Positions 1 through 10,050 of a DNA stretch of 64,000 nt are shown here, piece after piece; the stretch's first letter is position 1; every line of letters starts with the position of its first letter. Made by a program: the position numbers and the translations under genes. The notes beneath the pieces are model-generated. The model made no database searches, had not been told where the DNA came from, and worked only from the letters and a program-made list of their open reading frames with translations. This DNA is from Sanderia malayensis (lineage: Eukaryota; Cnidaria; Scyphozoa; Semaeostomeae; Pelagiidae), in assembly GCA_013076295.1 (NCBI GenBank), contig RQOL01000616.1, forward strand, positions 3,934,392 to 3,998,391, read 5' to 3'.

Positions 1-900
1 TTTGACGAAGGACCAATATTGAAACTTTTCTGCTCCACGGGTGAGTATATTGGACTTTCACGATTCTCTCTCTTCATTAGCTCTGACGGAAGAGCTTTAG
101 GTATTGCATCTTGTTGCAAATTTTCCTCTTTGTTCTCAACCTCTCCAGCAGCTTTAAAATCAACACAATAGAACATGTTATCACGAGCATGAAAAAGACA
201 TGACGTAAAACTATAATTACCAAATTATAATGGCCAAAGATATGATGCTTTAAAAACAACCTCTATGATGTTTATTGTTAAGCACACACCTATGATGTCA
301 CCTTTGCTATCCTCATTCTCAATAACTTTGTCAAATGGCGGCAAATGATCATCGTAATATTCATCCCTTGTTGACACCTGGTCTTCTGTTGGGAACTTGA
401 GATGTGGTTCACAGTTAACAGGGTATTGGACAGGTGTCTTGGGCAGATGAATAGGTTCAACCTGATGTACATAGTCATCCAATTCGCAAACCTGTATACC
501 AAGCTGATCAAATGCGAGTCCAAGATCAATCAAGTTTGAATCTTTATGCGATACTGCAAGATTAAAAAAAATTATTTTGTGCTCTTGATTGCTTAGTGGG
601 CTGTATATCACAGCAGAAAAAGGGCTCAAAAGTCCACATAAAGGAGCAACATCCCCTCCAGTATCCTGGAAAGATATCTTTCAAGATAAGGTGTAAAAAA
701 ATTCATTATTTCCTGACGTCCATATACTTACAATGCTGACAATAACATGCCGTAACTTTAGTTAATCTTTTAATGTATCTTTCGAGAATATCAGTGAGGA
801 CATTAAGTGATGTTTGTTGCATTGAATTCCATCCCAAAGAATGACATATTTGTCCAACCGCTATCTTCAATGTAGTTCTGTCAAAATCATTGCACTGCAT
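1..900 (-). CDS. TAF3: TAF3, TFIID subunit 3 (5' part, continues past the left edge)
   Basis: TAF3 is a TFIID subunit that pairs with TAF10 through a histone fold and, in animals, reads H3K4me3 with a C-terminal PHD finger. Three exons are visible: 900-732, 553-290 and 151-1, with consistent phases (1, 1). Residues 1-75 match the histone fold of animal TAF3, including AVGQICHSLGW, LNVLTDILERYI and LGLAFDQLGIQVCELDDYVH. The conserved proline-rich tail follows (VEPIHLPKTPVQYPVN, then DDHLPPFD). The start is the first ATG of the conserved frame; a TTG slightly upstream is less likely. The PHD finger would lie outside the window. The gene diverges from POMP, with a satellite between them. Identification rests on remembered family sequence and is firm for the histone fold. 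Confidence 0.9.
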
Positions 901-2019
901 GCTTTCAAAGAATCCCAAAAAAATATTTAAGGCAGTTTAACTTTTACGTCCTCATTGTATTAAATAATAACAATTTCAGCAGCATTTACACTTTGGCTTG
1001 TAATTGATTCAAGATTCAAAGCACATCACACTACACTTGGCTTGGATTGGCATGGCGGTACGACACTCCTTTTTAACATGCACCACGACACGAACATACG
1101 TAGCCATTATGCCACCAAATTTTTAATGCCTTAATATTAATAAATCATTTTTTTAGAAAGAACTTAAATAAAAAATTTTTCAATGTAACCAATCAAAGCT
1201 AAAATAAGTAAAATAAAAATTTTTTGCGCCCACACTGCCTTGTGTATACGCTAGTATCACCCAAGGACCAAGACAACAGCAGGTCACATACGCTCCTGCG
1301 CAGTACCGATAAATATGCTACTGCGCATACTGACCACCTTTCTCCTCCGCATGACGTAACTTTAGCCCTAACTCTAACCCTACTAACCCTAACCCCAAAG
1401 CCTACGCATCAGCCAACGGCACGTCACATACGCTCCTGCGCAGTACCGATAAATATGCTACTGCGCATACTGACCACCTTTCTCCTCCGCATGACGTAAC
1501 TTTAGCCCTAACCTTAACCTTAACACTAACCCTAACACTAACCCTAACCCCAAAGCCTATGCATCAGCCACACCACGTCACATACGCTCCTGCGCAGTAC
1601 AGATAAATATGCTACTGCGCATACTGACCACCTTTCTCCTCCGCATGAAGTAACTTTAGCCCTAACCCTAACCCTAACACTAACCCTAACCCCAAAGCCT
1701 ACGCATCAGCCAACGGCACGTCACATACGCTCCTGCGCAGTACCGATAAATATGCTACTGCGCATACTGACCACCTTTCTCCTACGCATGACGTAACTTT
1801 AGCCCTAGCCCTAGCCCTAGCCCTAACCCTAACCCCAAAGCCTATGCAACGGACAACGGCATGTCACATACGCTCCTGCGCAGTACCGACAAATATGCTA
1901 CTGCGCATACTGACCACCTTTCTCCTCCGCATGACGTAGCTTGATGCCTGGCATTGATGCATGTTATCTATTGGAAGAAAAGACAAGACAAGACACAAGA
2001 CCGACCAACGCAAGACAAA
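901..2019. other. Intergenic region between divergent TAF3 and POMP
   Basis: No coding exon was found here. The stretch holds AT-rich sequence next to TAF3, then the telomere-motif satellite (about 1283-1940), then a short purine-rich leader with GACAA-type repeats just before the POMP start. Promoters for both genes are expected here, but no specific element could be assigned. Confidence 0.6.
1283..1940. repeat. Composite satellite, about 145-bp monomer with internal telomere-like tracts
   Basis: Five head-to-tail monomers begin at 1283, 1423, 1577, 1720 and 1863 (spacings 140, 154, 143, 143). Each starts with CATACGCTCCTGCGCAGTAC, contains an inverted pair (GCGCAGTA and TACTGCGC), and then a run of CCCTAA or near-variants followed by CCCCAAAGCC. 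Length differences come mainly from the number of CCCTAA units. In the last full array copy some units read CCCTAG. Confidence 0.92.
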
Positions 2020-3422
2020 ATGGCAACGGTAAAGCATTATTTGCATTATAATAATTGCATGTATTTGTGATAACGCGTGGTATATTTTCTGCAATGTCGT
2101 TTTAGTTCAAGATATCCATGTAAATTATTATTGTGTCTCTATAGGATAACAGATATCTAACACAACTCCCAAGAGAGACTAAGGAATTCTCCATGAAGCC
2201 TGGTTCTACGTTTGGTGTTTATGATACTTTTAGGAATGGGTGAGAATTTTGCATCTTGACTAAATCATTTTCTTTTCTACATTTACCTCTCCAACTATTT
2301 ATAATAAGCTTCTTTTTGTAGAAAATTTAATTGCTTTTCTTTTTCTCATCTTTTTTATAGTATGAGCTCTGTTCGGGCGAGTTCTTCTGTCGTACATCCA
2401 TTAGAGATTTCTGAGAAAAATGTGAGTTATTATTTTTTGTTTATATCCTGATGTAATTTTCAGCTACCTACTGCTTATTTCAACTGTTTTATCTGAAACA
2501 TTCATGATGTGGCTGAGATGCTTTTATACTATGAACAAAATGAATCAAGTTAATGGTGCTCTCTGTCTTTAGTTTCACAAACACAAACAGCAAGAAGAAC
2601 TTGCAAGTTTAAGAAAAGCTCAGGGAGTTCACATGGCAATGAAACTGCAAATGGAAAGAGCTACTCTATCAAAGGTATAAACAATTTTTTTATGATATTC
2701 ATACCACCATAATGTATTACATAACATAAGTTTGGTCGTAATTTTTGTGTGCTGGCTTCAGCTAATGTTGGCAGTTTCTCTGGCAACTCTTGTTGCAATT
2801 CTCTCCCAATGGTTGCCTTCAGTAGAATTCTGATCTATTTTTTGCAACATTTCCCTGTAATTTTCTGGCTATCACACTTTTTAGCATTGATTTTTTAAAA
2901 TTGCTTTGCAACCTTACATTTGGCACAAATACAATGAACTTTTTTCACTATCTCCAGTTTCGAAAAAGGTGTCACTTTATTGACCACTCCTTGCTAAACT
3001 TTGTTGCGACCCCTTCATTTACCATTGTTTCCGTGAAATGTTTCCATGAAAAATTTCCTGGTGCGACTGTAGCTTGAGATCCTTAACCTTTGTTGTGTTT
3101 GCTTTAGATCCAACGCCTTCCTGGACTCAAGAGTTCCAGGGTTGGTTTGCGAACAGTTTTATGTGATGACATTCAACTAGGATTTGAAGATATGTTTGAA
3201 AGTAAGTTTCATTTTGCTTAATGGTTTTTGTTAAATAACTGCTTGCTAAATAAATGCTTAACAACCTTCAAATGAATCAACCCTAATTTTTTTTGACATC
3301 ACATTTTTTTATGGCCTGGGCTTTCCATGATGGTATATTACTTTGTTCTGTTAGATTCAGCTCAAGAGCAGAATTTTTCACATTGTAATCTTCCATTGAT
3401 GGATCACAGTGATATGTATTGA
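2020..3422 (+). CDS. POMP: POMP/Ump1, proteasome maturation protein
   Basis: POMP is the chaperone that assembles 20S proteasome half-mers and is degraded as the first substrate of the finished particle. Six exons: 2020-2028, 2145-2239, 2361-2421, 2573-2674, 3108-3201 and 3355-3422. Phases join without error to give 142 residues, close to the family length of about 141. Diagnostic stretches are HPLEISEKN, MAMKLQMERA, IQRLPGLKSS and IQLGFEDMF, all matching UMP1 family blocks. The first exon codes only Met-Ala-Thr. The gene is transcribed away from TAF3. No canonical AATAAA was seen soon after the stop. Confidence 0.95.
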
Positions 3423-3701
3423 AGACATCAAACACTACTCTGATGCCCAAGGACTACATTTTTCATTTTCATTCTGTTTATTATAAGCTATTATTATTGC
3501 AATAAGACTGTTAAAATTGTATCCAAATTTATCTTCTTTGCTGTCACTCTCGCTATAATACCTGAATACTACTGCTTATCCAAACACACCTGCAAAGTGT
3601 AAACAATGCTACAATCGTTTCTGAATTGTTTTTTTTTTAATGAAACATAGAATTGTTTCACCCCTTTTTTCTGATTGGCCAATTTCGATCCTCAATTGTT
3701 G

Positions 3702-4345
3702 GTTAGGTTTTCATTTTCGTTCTCTTTCTGACGTACTACTCTGATGAGTGTCAGACGAAAAGCTTTAGTATTTATTATGTTTCGCTATGTTTCCGATTTT
3801 CAAAGCAATTTTGAAGTTCTGTACCGATCAAAGACTGTTCTTCTGGGTATATTAATTTGTTAGGTTTTCAATTTTGTTCTCTTTCTGACGTACTACTCCG
3901 ATGAGTGTCAGACGAAAAGCTTTAGTAGTTATTATGTTTCCCTATGTTTCCGATTTTCAAAACAATTTTGAAGTTCTGTACCGATCAAAGACTGTTCTTC
4001 TGGGTATATTAATTTGTTAGGTTCTCAATTTTGTTCTCTTTCTGACGTACTACTCTGATGAGTGTCAGACGAAAAGCTTCAGTAGTTATTGAGGGTCATA
4101 TAGGGGTTCTAGGGAACAGGGGAACATGCCCAAAAGTAAAAAAGGAACAAGGGAACATGAGAAAATTACACGGGAAACAAGGGAACATTGATAGCAAACA
4201 GGGATCAGGCAACACAAAAATGGAAATTTCTTCGTAGAACAATGAGGGAACATATGCAATTTCTATAAGGGAACAGGGGAACATGACTCCCCCCTATACG
4301 ACCCTCGTTATTATGTTTCCCTATGTTTCCGATTTTCAACACTAT
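3702..4345. repeat. 157-bp tandem repeat, about 2.6 copies
   Basis: Copies start at 3702, 3859 and 4016 (period 157) and share TTCTCTTTCTGACGTACTAC and GATGAGTGTCAGACGAAAAG. The third copy is split by the inserted element at 4091-4307 and diverges after about 4340. The flanks CTGAC and GTCAG give each unit a small hairpin. Confidence 0.9.
4091..4307. mobile_element. 217-bp non-autonomous inverted-repeat element (MITE)
   Basis: Terminal inverted repeats read GAGGGTCATATAGGGG at the left and the complement of CGAGGGTCGTATAGGGGG at the right. The element sits in the third 157-bp repeat. Comparison with the second copy gives the empty site, AGTAGTTATTATG, and shows a duplicated TTAT(T) flanking the insertion. 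The interior is rich in GGGAACA motifs. There is no coding capacity. The superfamily is not assigned. Confidence 0.85.
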
Positions 4346-5011
4346 TCAAAATTGTTTCTGTTACAAAAACTAGAGCTTCCATGGACAAGGTCTTTGATCA
4401 AACAAGATCTTTTTTGTTGACATTTTTCTACAACAAAGTCAATGTTATGGCAATGTGTGCTGGTGTATGTGATGATTTTCATTGTTTTTCATTGACTTGA
4501 CCCGTGCTTGGCAACAACATATTTGAGACGAGAGAATGCGAGAAGTAACTGAGAGAAAAACAGTTTTTCTAATAATATTATATAATCCAAATACAAGGAA
4601 TAAAATCTATTGCAGTGCAATTTAACTTAAACAACTTAGACAACAAGAATAGATATACTGCATATATAGACATTATACAATTTACGAGCTGAAATAAGCA
4701 ATTATGTTTTTGATAAACTTAGTAGAAGATTCCCAGAAGTGGTTCTTTTCTGTTACACGCTCTCCAGGAAAGTCTAATATAATAGTTTTTGCAATTAAAT
4801 ATGGTGTGCCGAGCACGTCCAAAAATGAAAAAGAAAGCATATGAATGGTTAGAACCTCCTCGTTCAATACAATTTAATATTTAGTATTGGAGAAGCAACC
4901 CTCAAAGATGATTTTGATGCTTTAATTCAACTCAGTGCAACAAGAAAGTAAGCGTATATACTCGTTGTATTTTAGCTAGTGTTTTGTAGCGTTCAGAAGC
5001 AAACTAATGCT

Positions 5012-5017
5012 TTTATT
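5012..5017 (-). promoter_or_regulatory. Poly(A) signal AATAAA overlapping the GPCR stop codon
   Basis: On the minus strand the end of the reading frame is CAA TAA AAG, so AATAAA contains the TAA stop. If used, the 3' UTR would be only 10-30 bases. Confidence 0.5.
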
Positions 5018-5945
5018 GCACGTGAACTGTAAGAAGCTTTGGCGTGTCAATGTACGGCTCTTCTTTCAAGAATCGAACATAGACGAAAGGCAGCATGGAT
5101 GTTGCAAGTATTGGAAAGCAAGCGGTGCAGATTGATAACAATGGTGGCAGATCGATGTAGCCCGAAATGATGCTCTCGATGACGTATGGTGACCAGGATA
5201 TGAGGAAAAAGGTGACAGCAATTTGCAGATGACTGTTGGCAAGGCTCTCTTTTTCTTCAGCAACTTCAAGAGCCTTCTTGTTATTCATACCACAATCGCT
5301 GTCTTCTTGATCTTCATTGACAACGACACCCCTGTAGAGCAGGTTGTAAATTAGCAACGATACGGGAACAATGAAAACAAAGGAAGAGAAGAATGTGAAG
5401 CTGAAGCCCTTCTTTGGTGGCCATTCAACACGACAGAATGCTTTTCTCGTCAGGAATATGTACTTGCTCCACAACAAAGACAGACTGTAAGACAGTGTAG
5501 TGTGGGCTATGACGTAGCCAAGAAGCAATGGTTTCGATCTGTTCTGATGGTATCCGCCTTGTGGCCCCGCACCATCCCGCAGGCGCACATATTTCTCTGT
5601 GGTAACAGTGATGAGGCTGGATACGGAGACGATAATGAATACGACGTTTGTTAGGCCGTACGTAGAGCACCAGGTTTCTTCGAAGTACCATTGTCCCGTC
5701 TTAGCCACTGCAATGAACATGGGCATATCTTTCAGTGTGACCAGTATGTCGACGCAGGCCAAATTGGCAACGATGATCTCAGTGCTGGACGAGCGTAAAC
5801 CTCGTCGTCTGTACACGCTGTAGCATACGTAGAAGTTAAAAAGAACAGTCAACAGGGAATATACTGTAACGCATGATGCCACAGTGGTTGCCGTTTTCTG
5901 TGGGAAGTGCATTCCATTATCAGACATGGTCACATCGGAAATCAT
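5013..5945 (-). CDS. Orphan class A (rhodopsin-like) GPCR, intronless
   Basis: A single-exon 310-residue protein with seven hydrophobic segments. Class A landmarks: NLACVDIL in TM2, a Cys at the top of TM3 (ETWC) paired with a Cys in ECL2 (AFCRVEWP), and SWSPY in TM6 corresponding to CWxPY. Layout around TM2-TM3 (GQWYFEETWC) resembles opsins. Key motifs are altered: DRY is EKY, NPxxY is LPFVY, and the residue expected at the retinal-binding lysine is not lysine (TM7 reads ACFPILATSM). So retinal binding is unlikely, and the ligand is unknown. The start could be Met1, Met7 or Met12. The stop codon lies inside an AATAAA hexamer. Expansion of intronless receptors is common in early animals, but no paralogue lies in this window. 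Confidence 0.85.
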   Translation of the reverse strand: MISDVTMSDNGMHFPQKTATTVASCVTVYSLLTVLFNFYVCYSVYRRRGLRSSSTEIIVANLACVDILVTLKDMPMFIAVAKTGQWYFEETWCSTYGLTNVVFIIVSVSSLITVTTEKYVRLRDGAGPQGGYHQNRSKPLLLGYVIAHTTLSYSLSLLWSKYIFLTRKAFCRVEWPPKKGFSFTFFSSFVFIVPVSLLIYNLLYRGVVVNEDQEDSDCGMNNKKALEVAEEKESLANSHLQIAVTFFLISWSPYVIESIISGYIDLPPLLSICTACFPILATSMLPFVYVRFLKEEPYIDTPKLLTVHVQ

Positions 5946-7754
5946 ATTCGCTGCTCTTGTGATTCCTGATTCAATCAGTGACGATATTATTCCGAACTCC
6001 TGTAAATGTATTTACTGTAGATGGTACAGCTTAATTGCCAATGAAAGTCGCTCGAATCTCAATGTCAAATCAATAATTTTCTCTTCGCTTTACAAGCGCA
6101 CTAATCATTGTCTTCTCCGGCTATTTTTATCAAACGTTCTATAGGCCAGTGCCTATAATAACTGTATAATATGTCTGAACACATACACGACACGAATGTT
6201 GCGGACAGACTTCTTTCGAGTTGTTTGGCTCCCGTGACCTTGTGCAGTTTAATTCATATCTAGTGATTTTGTGTAGTCGTGTTTGTGCTTTATAAAAACC
6301 TGGCCACGTTGTTTCGGTGCACGTGAGTGAGCATCTTGTATGTGATTGGTAGTCTTTTGTTCAGTAGCAAGGTGCCAGTATTGTAAGTGACGACCTTTTA
6401 ATCAAGATTCATTGGCAATACGGGTTGCTTCACTGCTGGCCATATCAATGTTAACACCTGGTAGCACTGATTAACCATGAGTGTTTATTGTTTTCGTGAT
6501 TGCTTACATGAAATCATTGCATTTGTCGTGACGTATTTCTCAATGCAGCTTCGAATTGCAGATTACAACAATAGACAGATTAAATTCCACCAGCAAGAAT
6601 TTCGAATTTGTGTCTAATTAACGGGTGCTTCAGAATTTACCTCGTGTTTTCATATAACTCGTGTGTGGAGCTAGTTAATTCTACTGTTCGCAAAAGATCA
6701 ACTCAGGGTTTATAATTGTTGCCTTTCTTAATAGTTCCTAGGTGGTTGCAATGTAAAAACAAGTTTTTCTGGATCGAATCAAAATTTAATTGCCAGCTGG
6801 TTTTAAGTCAGACTGCCCTTCATCGAAGTTCTAAAATAGTTTCGATTTTTTTGAAAATTTAAGCATCTTTCTCGTTCAATTTCTCATTGCAAGGTGCTTG
6901 CTTCATACTGATACACCACTGATTTTCCCAACACCTGCACGTTTGCACACTTGAGTGTTATTGCAGGCAACAGTATTGAACGAAATGAGCAGAGGGTTTT
7001 GTAAGCATCATGGATATGCAGTAGCTAACATGTGGTATAACTAAATGAAGCAACCGACCTCCAGCATGCTTTCATGTTGAACCTATTGATCATCATAATT
7101 CATGTTATCCTTGATAATGGAAGTGAGATAACATGGGAGCAAGTGGGACAATATCGAGACTCAATGTTTTTCAAATATGTATTCTTTTCAATTTTATATT
7201 TCCGATAATTCAAATTAATAACGTGTATAAAGGTTACAAAAATACTCGCCGTGATTACACTATTTCAATGTACAATTTATTGTAATACGATGAATCCTGT
7301 TTGTAGTGGCATTTGAAGGTATGGAATGCATAGAGGTTGCAGATACAACGCACACTTATCACGTTACTGTTCATACTTCATGGTAAAAGGAAAAGGCAAG
7401 GATTAAATTGAGAGGCAGATAAATGATTGAACATGAAAAGCAACAAGGAGAAGATCATGATAATATGAAATTAATATAAAGTAGTATAACTTTTACTTTA
7501 TATTAACTACTTTTTTCTTGTACTGGATAAGGAAGGGGAAAGAAGGAATGGATGGAATGGAATGGAAGCAAAAGAAGTAGAAAGTGGTGGTAGAAGAGAA
7601 TAAAGAAGTACAAGAAAAAAATAGCCTAAGAGGATAAGAAAGAGGGACAACAACAAGGGAAAATTTACGACGCTTTTATAAAGTATGGCAAAACAGTTCA
7701 AGGATTTCCTTGGCTGTAAAATTTTCACCAGATGCCATTTTCTAGCTGTCTTTT
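5946..7754. other. Intergenic region between GPCR and ETS gene
   Basis: AT-rich, no exon with family similarity and no repeat family recognised. Purine-rich sequence at about 7520-7620 lies just beyond the ETS stop and may be its 3' UTR. Confidence 0.5.
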
Positions 7755-8521
7755 TCAGATGCAATCGATAAGCTTGAGAAATTCGTCAGGAAAATATGTG
7801 AGGGGAATGTTACAATTTACATCGTCACATCCACTCCAAAAGTCGAATTCTGAGTCATCATTTGAATCAGAACATGATAAGGAGTTGTAGAATGGCACTA
7901 GATCCATGTTATTCAAATCATTGTTTGCCTCATCATAGTGAACCTTTGATGCATCAGCTTGGCTGCCAACTGACTCTTCAGTCTCGCTTTCATACTCTTC
8001 AGCGTCAGATGACATCCTTGGACGATCTCCCGTCACTGGCCGCTCGCTACCGCTTGGCAAATCAAAGTGCCACTTGGAGAGGAAATGTGAGTGCAGTTGA
8101 AGAATATTTCTGGTTTTAGTTGAGATTATAAAACGGTACACGAAATCTTGGTTCTCAACCTATGACAACAATACAGGCACGCGTAATTAGACAAGACGGA
8201 AACGATACCTGATTTAATGGACAAACATGGGGAGTGTTTTGAATTATTCAGAGGTTCCATCAATATTCATGACTTAATTGCCCTGCTTCCATACCTTTTC
8301 AATGATATCTTTGCCATAGTAATACCGAATGGCCCTGGCAAACTTAGCGTATGTCATATTTGTCTTTCCTTTAACTTGACCCCACATAATAGCAATTTTT
8401 TCTGGGCTGTTTATTCTGAAATGCAGAGGTCTGAACTCGATCCAGCTAGCCAGATGGTTGTACTCTGGCGTTTGAAGGATAAAATGGATGAAGTGATACA
8501 GTGGAATACGCTTTTTGTACC
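7755..8521 (-). CDS. ETS-domain transcription factor (3' exons)
   Basis: Two exons, 8521-8295 and 8159-7755, encode an ETS winged-helix DNA-binding domain. Its first segment IPLYHFIHFIL matches the family IQLWQFLLELL. The recognition helix MTYAKFARAIRYYYGKDII keeps both DNA-contact arginines, and VYRFI ends the domain across the intron. A tail of about 110 residues follows, rich in Ser, Asp and Glu, ending PDEFLKLIDCI. The first exon enters at phase 1, so at least one 5' exon is missing. The exon at 12439-12277 ends in a compatible phase and could be it, but this is unproven. The subfamily cannot be set: the helix is closest in feel to ELF/ESE types, and no Pointed domain was found. Confidence 0.88.
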
Positions 8522-8822
8522 CTAAAATGCAAAAAAACACGCCCTTTCAAAATTACAATACAAAACGTATTCAGTTGTTCTCATTACGAAACTTGTCAAT
8601 GGTCCAACTATTCGATATGTTTGGACTTGCAAGAAGAGTCTTTACAGGAATTCAATGAAAATTGAACTAATTCAATAAAACAATATGATTTGGTTTCGAA
8701 AAGTAAGAAATACAAAGCGTGATGAAAGTTTATTTTGCAACCATTCTGAGAGCGTCCGTGAAGAACAGAGACATGTTTTTGTTGTGATACAGAAAATTTG
8801 CTTGCTTCATGTCGAGAAAGTA

Positions 8823-10050
8823 CGGTGGCCCACAAGTGCAAACCAAAACTTTCTTTTTGAAACCAAATCTTTTTTTTTTGAAACCAAATCTTTCTTTTTG
8901 AAACCAAATCTTTCTTTTTGAAACGAAATCTTTCTTTTTGAAACCAAATCTTTCTTTTTCAAACGAAATCTTTCTTTTTGAAACCAAATCTTTCTTTTTG
9001 AAACCAAATCTTTTTTTTACAATCGAAATCTTTCTTTTTGAAACCAAATCTTTTTTTTTTCAATCGAAATCTGCAAGAAATCGAAAATACCACCAGGTAC
9101 GGCCTGATTGTGAGAACGGAGGGAATGATGTATTGCGAATGTTGTGATGCAGTTGTGAAGCTTCACTTTAAATTTTGCGAAAAATGTGGAGCAGAGCTCG
9201 ATCAAGAAGAGCTAACGATCACTTACTATTTTGACCAAGGGATCGAATATGAGAAAATAATTTTATTCTTTTCAATCCCTTGGTCAAAATAGTAAGTAAT
9301 CGTTAGCTCTTCTTCTTGATCGAGCTCTGCTCGACATTTTTCGCAAAATTATCAGGGAAGCTTTACAACGGCATCACAACATTCACAATACCGTAAATCC
9401 TCGAATAAGCCCCCGGGGGCTTATTTGCAAAAATGATTTTTTGGATGGGGGCTTATTCGAGGGGGGGGCTTAATTCAAAGTTTTGCTTTTTCCTCAAAGG
9501 TTTACAGAAAAAAGACGACATAGTTTTCTCAATCAGCTAAACTTTTTTCACAAAGTGCTGTGTGAAGATCTAACAATAATTTGTTAATCATCACGAAAAT
9601 CGATATTCTTTTTGCTTTTTGTCTGAGTCAAAGGAAGTGATACTGTATAGCTCTTGTCCTGTGGGGGCTTTCTCGAATCAAGATATTATTCTGCACTTAT
9701 GCTCAGGGGGGGCTTATTTGCAAAAATGATTTTCTAGGTGGGGGCTTAATCGAGGATTTACGGTACATCATTCCCTCCGTTCTCACAATCAGGCCGTACC
9801 TGGTGGTATTTTCGATTGCAGCAAGAAGTTGTCATTTCTTGCAGATTTCGATTGTAAAAAAAAGATTTGGTTTGAAAAAGAAAGATTTCGTTTCGAAAAG
9901 AAAGATTTGGTTTGAAAAAGAAAGATTTGGTTCCAAAAAGAAAGATTTGGTTTCGAAAAGAAAGATTTGGTTTCAAAAAGAAAGATTCGGTTTCGAAAAG
10001 AAAGATTTGGTTTCAAAAAGAAAATTTTGGTTTGCACTTGTGGGCCACCG
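8823..10050. mobile_element. Foldback-type element, 1.2 kb inverted repeat built of 20-bp units
   Basis: The outer ends are CGGTGGCCCACAAGTGCAAA and its complement, flanked by TA on both sides (8821-8822, 10051-10052). Each arm carries about ten tandem copies of AAACCAAATCTTTCTTTTTG (left 8842-9080, right about 9850-10030 in reverse). An inner arm continues through AGCTAACGATYACTTACTAT to a centre near 9255. The right arm is interrupted by the element at 9391-9763. There is no transposase frame; the FKKK-type open frames are repeat shadows. Confidence 0.88.
9391..9763. mobile_element. MITE nested in the foldback element, TA target duplication
   Basis: Termini are CCGTAAATCCTCGAATAAGC and the complement of its near-copy. 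TA dinucleotides flank both ends (9389-9390, 9764-9765). The intact left foldback arm supplies the uninterrupted sequence (ATTGCGAATG side), so the insertion is younger than the foldback. The interior repeats GGGGGCTTATT. Confidence 0.88.

Larger units (their letters stand above)
3423..5012. other. Intergenic region with tandem repeat and MITE
   Basis: No supported exon. It contains the 157-bp tandem repeat (3702 onward) interrupted by a short inverted-repeat element (4091-4307). The rest is AT-rich sequence without recognisable features. Confidence 0.6.

Noticed and set aside
1224..1950. Chromosome end suggested by CCCTAA tracts
   Set aside because: The tracts are embedded in longer monomers and unique genes lie on both sides, so this is interstitial.
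8608..9205. Frames of FGFKKKDLVSKR type on both strands, and their counterparts at 9758-10097
   Set aside because: Translations of the 20-bp non-coding units in the foldback arms.
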